In this document: piece by piece, positions 5,494-8,739 of the stretch | Numbering within the stretch: position 1 is the stretch's first letter | Layout: the number at the start of each line of letters is the position of its first letter | Source of the DNA: CAVQLX01 sp046727715 | GTDB lineage: Bacteria > Desulfobacterota > Binatia > DP-6 | DNA length: 8,739 nt | Assembly: GCA_046727715.1 (NCBI GenBank) | Contig: JBKPDC010000315.1 | Coordinates: 1-8,739 of the forward strand | Reading direction: 5' to 3' | The notes under the pieces: model-generated | The model's database searches: none | What the model was told of the DNA's origin: nothing | The model's input: the letters and a program-made list of their open reading frames with translations, nothing else | Program-made: the position numbers and the translations under genes

Positions 5494-7532
5494 CACCGCG
5501 TCCTCAGGGGAGGCGGAGCGCTTCGCCGAGCGCATCGCCCGCGACGCGGTCCAGCGTGCTCTCCAGGGCCGGCGACAGGAGCGTGCGCTCGCTGCGCACG
5601 GGGGCGGATCGACGTCCGTAGCTGGTCGAGCGCGACCGACGCCTCGCCGGCGAGCCCGAGCAGCCGGTCGGCGACCTCGCCGGTGATACGTTGCTGCCGC
5701 TTTCCCCGTAGCGCCAGGGTGCGGAAGCTCTTTAGCTGCTTCTTCGCTCGCTGCAGGGTGCGCACCGGCTTGCTCTTCTGGCGCGCGACTGCGACCAGCC
5801 GCCGTGCCTGGCTGATGCGCGTCGACAGCGCGCGCGCCGGCTTCGCCCCGCCGAGCACGTCCGGGGACATCGTGCTGAGCTCTTCCGCGAGGATGCCCAG
5901 GTGGCAGTCCACGACGTCGAAACCGGCCAGCGGCTGGTCCAGGCATGACGGCGGCATCGTCGGAGGAGGCGTCGTCGGGGGCGTGACGGGTGCCGTCGAC
6001 GAGGTGCTCGTCGACCCCGACCGGGGGGTCGTGGTCGTGGTCGTCGTCGTGCTGGTGCCAGGCGGCGCCGTGGTGGTGCTTGTCGAGCCAAGCAGCGTCG
6101 TCGTCGACGTGCTGGTGGTCGAGGTGCTGGTCGTCGTCGGCGGCGCGCAGGCGTCGCTGCAGCACGACAGGGCAGGGTTCTGGACGAGCTCTTCGTCCGG
6201 ATCGATGGCCGCCCCCACGATCGCGGGCTGGGTGTCGCGATACTCGAGGACGTTCCGATCGCCCGCCGTGAGCGTGCCGCTGATGGTCATCTCGCCGGAC
6301 GCCACGAGGTGGTTGCTGGCGTTCTCGAAGATGCCCGCGCCCGTGGCCGAGATGGCCGCGCCGTGCACGACGACCAGGGTGCAGGCGCTCAGAACGTTCT
6401 GCCCGCCCGTGCCCTGGGCGCCGGTGGCGTCGGCCAGGAGCGTGCCCTGAACCGTGAGCGCGTCGCCGGTCTCGATGCTGATCACGCCCCCGAGGCCGTC
6501 CGCCCGGACGTCGAGGATCGAGGCGATCGAGGTCCGGCCAGCCGCCTTGAGGGTGATCTCACCGCCGGATCCGCCGCCGTCGATCCCTGCGAGCACGAGC
6601 GCCGAGACCGTCAGGTCGAGCCCCGCGTTCACTTCGAGGCCGCCGCCAAGGCCGTCGGGCTTGGAGCCGCGCACATCGAGCTCGCCCCCGATCTCCACGC
6701 TGCCCGTCTCGGTCTCGATCGAGACGTCGCCGCCGAACCCACCGCCGTTCTCGTCGTCGCCATTGGGAGCACTGGCGTTGATCCGCCCACTGAGGCGCAC
6801 GTCACCTCCGGCAGTCAGCTCGACCGATGCGCCCTCGCCGCCTTTGTCCTTTGCGCTGCCTTCGATGTCCGCATCGGCCCCCATGACGACGGAGCCATCC
6901 GCGCCGGCGGTCAGGTCGCCGCCGTCGCCGCCCCGCAAGTCGATCGGACCCAGCAGCGACACATCTGCGGATGCCTCGATGTCCACCGATCCGCCGCCGT
7001 TGAAGTCGTCGGGCGCCGTGGCATGGATTCCTGCGCTGCCGAGCGTGACACTCCCGTCCAGCGCTGTCAGGATGACCTGGCCGCCATCGCCGTTGCTGGC
7101 CTTCGCCAGGATGAGCCCGAGGACGTCGAGGTTGCCGTGCTGCACCTCGATGTCGATGAAGCCGCCGTCGGAGTCTGCCGACACGTCGATGCCCTTCGCG
7201 TCGACGGCGATCGTCACCGGACCGGCCGACGCGATAGTCACGAACCCGCTGTTGCCATCGTCACCCTGGGCCTTGATGAAGGCGTCCTTCTGAAGGGTGA
7301 CGGACGCAGCTTCGATGTCCAGCGAGCCCGACCCGTCGCCGTGGGTCACCCGCAGGGCTCTGTCCTCCGCGATGACGAGGGCGCGGTCCCCGAGGTGGAA
7401 GCTCGCCGGCGAGTCGCACTCGAGGGTGGTGCTCAGCGTGCACGGGTTCGTTCCCGGCGCGCATAGATCGTCCACCGTGCAGAGAACTCCGGATGCCGCT
7501 CGCACCGCGCCGAGCACCATCAGGAGTGGCAT
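5487..7532 (-). CDS. Secreted beta-helix repeat protein with Thr/Ser linker and basic helical tail (probable frameshift near end)
   Basis: The literal frame gives 681 residues; I do not recognise a named function. In order: a hydrophobic start and Cys-rich segment (CTVDDLC, then two more Cys to residue 39); about ten imperfect 25-33-residue Gly-rich repeats (96-376) of alternating hydrophobic residues, typical of a right-handed parallel beta-helix as in adhesins; CCSDAC (457-462); a Thr/Ser/Pro linker (466-529); and a Cys-bounded basic, helical domain (530 onward, QARRLVAVARQKSKP, RAKKQLKS). From residue 645 the literal frame becomes Arg/Pro/His-rich. Removing one C from the run at 5604-5600 restores a helical end (LLSPALESTLDRVAGDALGE) and a stop at 5506-5504, giving 675 residues counted from ATG 7532. 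An in-frame CTG at 7565 behind a strong ribosome site may be the real start, as it adds a basic signal-peptide n-region. The literal stop overlaps the M16 gene tail; the corrected one leaves a 10-bp convergent gap without a terminator. Surface or extracellular structural role is inferred. Confidence 0.75.
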   Translation of the reverse strand: MPLLMVLGAVRAASGVLCTVDDLCAPGTNPCTLSTTLECDSPASFHLGDRALVIAEDRALRVTHGDGSGSLDIEAASVTLQKDAFIKAQGDDGNSGFVTIASAGPVTIAVDAKGIDVSADSDGGFIDIEVQHGNLDVLGLILAKASNGDGGQVILTALDGSVTLGSAGIHATAPDDFNGGGSVDIEASADVSLLGPIDLRGGDGGDLTAGADGSVVMGADADIEGSAKDKGGEGASVELTAGGDVRLSGRINASAPNGDDENGGGFGGDVSIETETGSVEIGGELDVRGSKPDGLGGGLEVNAGLDLTVSALVLAGIDGGGSGGEITLKAAGRTSIASILDVRADGLGGVISIETGDALTVQGTLLADATGAQGTGGQNVLSACTLVVVHGAAISATGAGIFENASNHLVASGEMTISGTLTAGDRNVLEYRDTQPAIVGAAIDPDEELVQNPALSCCSDACAPPTTTSTSTTSTSTTTLLGSTSTTTAPPGTSTTTTTTTTPRSGSTSTSSTAPVTPPTTPPPTMPPSCLDQPLAGFDVVDCHLGILAEELSTMSPDVLGGAKPARALSTRISQARRLVAVARQKSKPVRTLQRAKKQLKSFRTLALRGKRQQRITGEVADRLLGLAGEASVALDQLRTSIRPRAQRAHAPVAGPGEHAGPRRGRCARRSAPPPLRTRCH
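5600..5604 (-). other. Probable +1 frameshift at a five-base homopolymer
   Basis: The run of five C (minus strand) falls in codons 643-645 of the beta-helix gene. Before it, the frame encodes a regular helical domain; after it, the same frame encodes low-complexity Arg/Pro/His sequence, while the next frame encodes amphipathic sequence (LESTLDRVAGDALGEALRL) ending at TGA 5506-5504. One base too many in the run explains both. It may be an assembly or sequencing error, or a real mutation or slippage site. Confidence 0.65.
5946..6137 (-). repeat. Low-complexity Thr/Ser/Pro-coding tract
   Basis: This tract encodes residues 466-529 of the beta-helix protein, almost entirely Thr, Ser and Pro with blocks such as TSTSTTTLLGSTSTTT and an eight-Thr run. 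On the plus strand it appears as repeated gtcgtcgtc/gtggtggtg triplets. It is a flexible linker between the beta-helix and the C-terminal helical domain, bracketed by CCSDAC and a single Cys at 530. Such tracts are prone to length change and could be glycosylated outside the cell; both points are inference. Confidence 0.85.
6405..7247 (-). repeat. About ten Gly-rich beta-helix repeats
   Basis: Residues 96-376 of the secreted protein fall into units of 25-33 residues beginning GG-x-hydrophobic-x-hydrophobic and continuing G-x-V-x-hydrophobic-x-G-x-hydrophobic. Clear examples begin GGFIDIEV, GGQVILTA, GGSVDIEA, GGDVSIET, GGGLEVNA, GGEITLKA and GGVISIET. Turns between units are rich in Asp, Asn and Gly, which could bind calcium. 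The DNA copies are diverged, so this is an old protein repeat and not a recent tandem duplication. Confidence 0.75.
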
Positions 7533-7562
7533 GGCGGCGCGGACGACGTGCGGCGAGCGCGA

Positions 7563-7575
7563 CAGCGGACCTCCT
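7563..7575 (-). promoter_or_regulatory. Strong ribosome binding site with in-frame CTG, candidate real start of the beta-helix gene
   Basis: On the minus strand AGGAGG occupies 7575-7570, followed by four bases and CTG at 7565-7563, in frame with the beta-helix gene. Starting there adds eleven residues (SRSPHVVRAA after the initiator) that supply the basic n-region missing from the ATG 7532 version and produce a normal signal peptide. The only other candidate, ATG 7532, has this ribosome site 37 bases away. No ATG, GTG or TTG lies in frame between the upstream TAG (7592-7590) and ATG 7532. Confidence 0.5.
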
Positions 7576-7589
7576 CGGCGTCGGCGCCG

Positions 7590-7760
7590 CTACGGCGGAC
7601 AGGTGCCGGGCGCAGGCGCGTTCTCGGCCACGCAGCGCCGGTCCGGGTCGAACGAGGCGCACTGTGCGTCGCTCGTACAGGATGTCTGCGCCAGCACGGC
7701 CGATGCCGACAGGGCACCGAGCGTGACCAGGACGAAAAGTGTTCGTACGCGTCTCCCCAT
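7590..7760 (-). CDS. Small Cys-rich secreted protein (56 residues)
   Basis: A short gene from ATG 7760-7758 to TAG 7592-7590. It begins with a textbook signal peptide: basic MGRRVR, hydrophobic TLFVLVTLGALSASAVLA, likely cut before QTSC. The mature peptide of about 32 residues has four Cys spaced C-x5-C-x8-C-x10-C (CTSDAQC, RRC, TC), consistent with two disulfides in an exported peptide, and ends in CPP. The ribosome site is weak. It lies just upstream of the beta-helix gene in the same reading frame, separated by one TAG and about 24 bases to the candidate CTG start, so the two are probably co-transcribed. Its CTSDAQC echoes CTVDDLC at the start of the mature beta-helix protein. I recognise no named family; function unknown. 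Confidence 0.7.
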   Translation of the reverse strand: MGRRVRTLFVLVTLGALSASAVLAQTSCTSDAQCASFDPDRRCVAENAPAPGTCPP

Positions 7761-7880
7761 CTTCGCCCGCGACCCCCCGCGACCTGCGACTCGTCTCGCG
7801 CGGTCTCACGTCTCGCCCGCCGCCGCACGGCGCGTCAGCGGGTCCCGTTCTCGATTCCGGCGCTTGCGGTCCGGCCGGGT

Positions 7881-7910
7881 ACCGTACGTTCGTGGTGGTG
7901 CCGGGGTCAA
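7881..7910 (-). promoter_or_regulatory. Candidate sigma-70-like promoter for the secreted-protein pair
   Basis: On the minus strand TTGACC (7910-7905, five of six consensus bases) is followed by 18 bases and TACGGT (7886-7881, three of six). Transcription would start near 7874, leaving an untranslated leader of about 110 bases before ATG 7760. The -35 is good and the -10 poor, so the call is tentative. Confidence 0.3.
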
Positions 7911-7915
7911 TGACC
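7905..7915. promoter_or_regulatory. Palindrome GGTCAATGACC, possible operator
   Basis: Five-base arms GGTCA and TGACC surround a central A. The palindrome covers the candidate minus-strand -35 and lies 55 bases before the IlvC-like ATG, a position where a regulator could act on both divergent genes. An 11-base palindrome of this kind can occur by chance; no regulator gene is in view. Confidence 0.25.
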
Positions 7916-7969
7916 GGCAGCTGGCCGCGGCTTGCGCGATCGCGCCCCGCTGGACGATGATCGCACGCG

Positions 7970-8739
7970 ATGACGACGATCTACCGAGAGGCGGACGCAG
8001 ACCTCGCCCTGCTGCGCGACCAGGCGGTGGCGGTCGTGGGCTACGGCAACCAGGGTCGCTCGTGGGCCCAGAACCTGCGCGACTCGGGCTGTGACGTGCG
8101 CGTCTGCGTGCGCGCCGATGCGACGCGCGAGCAGGCGCGCGCCGACGGCTTCGAGCCGGCCGACGTCGACACGGCCAGTGCGGCGCCGGTGGTCTGCCTC
8201 CTCGTGCCCGACGACGTCATCCCCGGGCTGCCCCTCACCCGACCCGACGACGGCCTCACGCTCGTCGCCAGCGGCTACACCCTCGCCTTCGGCGGTTTTG
8301 CACCGCCCGGTGACGTTGGGCTGGTCGCTCCGCGCATGCTCGGGCCGGAGGTGCGGAGCTGCTACCTGGAGGGGACGGGGTTCATCACCGCGCTCGGCGT
8401 GCACCAGGACCGCACCGGCCGGGCGCTGGCACGCACGCTCGCCGTCGCCAGAGCCATCGGCGGGCTGCGACAAGGCGCGATCGAGATGACGCCGCATCAG
8501 GAGGCGGTCCTGGACCTCGCCGTCGAGCAGGCACTGTCGCCCGTCCTGACGCACGTGAACAGCGCTTTCGTCGTGGCGCTGCTCGAACGCGGCATTCCGA
8601 TCGAGGCGATCCTGACGGAACTCTACCTGTCCGGGGAGGTGGAGCGGAACTATCGCCTCCTGCGCGAGGTGGGGTTCGTGCGGCAGCTCGACTTCCATTC
8701 GCCGACCAGCCAGTACGGCCAGCTGTCGCGGCGCGGCAG
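7970..8739 (+). CDS. Divergent ketol-acid reductoisomerase (IlvC)-like protein, C-terminus cut by window edge
   Basis: The first 256 residues of a class I KARI homologue (normal length about 330). True KARI converts acetolactate to dihydroxyisovalerate in valine/leucine synthesis using Mg2+ and NAD(P)H. Visible here: Rossmann fold with GYGNQG (24-29) and LRDSG (36-40); VCLLVPDD (75-82); AIGG (162-165); the all-helical KARI domain with DLAVEQ (182-187) matching DLFGEQ; and SPTSQYG (244-250) matching SDTAEYG. Changes against canonical KARI, aligned by eye: the His of the HG motif is Ser101, the following His is Ala106, the APK lysine is Arg122 with two residues missing just before, and the second C-domain metal Glu is about Ser221, while Asp182, Glu186 and Glu217 are kept. 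The coenzyme loop after Arg48 is one residue short and contains Asp50, hinting at NADH. ATG 7970 is the only good start in this frame; the ribosome site is weak. A different substrate or lost activity is possible, so no gene symbol is assigned. Confidence 0.85.
   Translation, partial: MTTIYREADADLALLRDQAVAVVGYGNQGRSWAQNLRDSGCDVRVCVRADATREQARADGFEPADVDTASAAPVVCLLVPDDVIPGLPLTRPDDGLTLVASGYTLAFGGFAPPGDVGLVAPRMLGPEVRSCYLEGTGFITALGVHQDRTGRALARTLAVARAIGGLRQGAIEMTPHQEAVLDLAVEQALSPVLTHVNSAFVVALLERGIPIEAILTELYLSGEVERNYRLLREVGFVRQLDFHSPTSQYGQLSRRG

Larger units (their letters stand above)
7761..7969. promoter_or_regulatory. Divergent intergenic region
   Basis: This 209-bp stretch separates the minus-strand secreted-protein pair from the plus-strand IlvC-like gene. 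Open frames crossing it are Arg/Ser-rich and lack homology-like features, so I regard it as non-coding. It holds a candidate minus-strand promoter (7910-7881) and a short palindrome (7905-7915). A plus-strand promoter is less clear: TTGCGG at 7864 and TACGTT at 7885 are 15 bp apart and each matches half the consensus. No riboswitch, T-box or attenuator peptide for branched-chain amino acids was seen before the IlvC-like gene. Confidence 0.45.

Noticed and set aside
5494..5503. Possible bidirectional terminator between the convergent M16 and beta-helix genes
   Set aside because: The gap after frame repair is ten bases and contains no hairpin followed by T-rich sequence.
5946..6137. Tandem GTC/GTG triplets considered as a CRISPR-like or satellite array
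   Set aside because: They are irregular codons of a Thr/Ser linker in a continuous reading frame, without spacers.
4381..6165. 594-codon minus-strand frame covering the M16 partner gene and part of the beta-helix gene
   Set aside because: It lies antisense to a clear M16 domain and out of frame with the beta-helix gene. Its His/Asp-rich stretch is the Thr/Ser linker DNA read in another frame.
6309..7466. 385-codon plus-strand frame opposite the beta-helix repeats
   Set aside because: The minus strand shows regular protein repeats; the plus frame does not and has no start context.
7297..8094. Plus-strand frame covering the divergent intergenic region and the start of the IlvC-like gene
   Set aside because: It is out of frame with the KARI signatures and antisense to the signal peptide of the small Cys-rich gene.
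7907..8698. Minus-strand 263-codon frame opposite the IlvC-like gene
   Set aside because: Shadow of a gene with clear Rossmann and KARI motifs.

Overview
This is a high-GC bacterial chromosome segment. Codon use is strongly G/C-biased, GTG and TTG starts are common, and long open frames lie antisense to real genes. A secreted protein joining a glycine-rich beta-helix to a Cys-flanked Thr/Ser/Pro linker and a basic helical tail, beside the other genes here, reminds me of uncultured deltaproteobacteria-like lineages such as Binatota/Binatia. That placement is a guess from style, not from a marker gene comparison.

Left block, minus strand (1-2515): ligA (NAD-dependent DNA ligase), then acyP (acylphosphatase, sharing one base with the ligA stop), then the N-terminus of a GT39/ArnT-like membrane glycosyltransferase that starts on TTG inside the end of acyP and runs off the left edge. 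The overlaps indicate one translationally coupled transcript.

Centre, plus strand (2573-5493): two M16 peptidase-family genes overlapping by four bases, diverging from ligA across about 57 bp. The first keeps the zinc site HxxEH. The second has lost it but keeps the Arg/Tyr substrate-binding pair. This is the active/inactive heterodimer layout of bacterial M16B proteases; both appear to be exported. The second gene carries an approximately 149-bp inverted-repeat element inside its leader, giving a very long Arg/Pro-rich stretch ahead of the signal-peptide core.

Right block: converging on the M16 pair is a minus-strand pair, a 56-residue Cys-rich secreted peptide (7590-7760) followed by a large secreted beta-helix protein (about 5504-7565). 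The large gene appears to have a one-base frameshift near its 3' end and may start on CTG. A 209-bp divergent region (7761-7969) separates them from a plus-strand ketol-acid reductoisomerase (IlvC)-like gene that runs off the right edge. That homologue lacks, by eye alignment, the conserved catalytic-region His, the APK lysine and one metal-ligand Glu, so it may not be a normal branched-chain amino acid enzyme.

No rRNA, tRNA, CRISPR array, transposase or convincing intrinsic terminator was seen. The most unusual items are the divergent IlvC-like protein, the inverted repeat embedded in an M16 leader, and the beta-helix gene with its apparent frameshift and unusual start.
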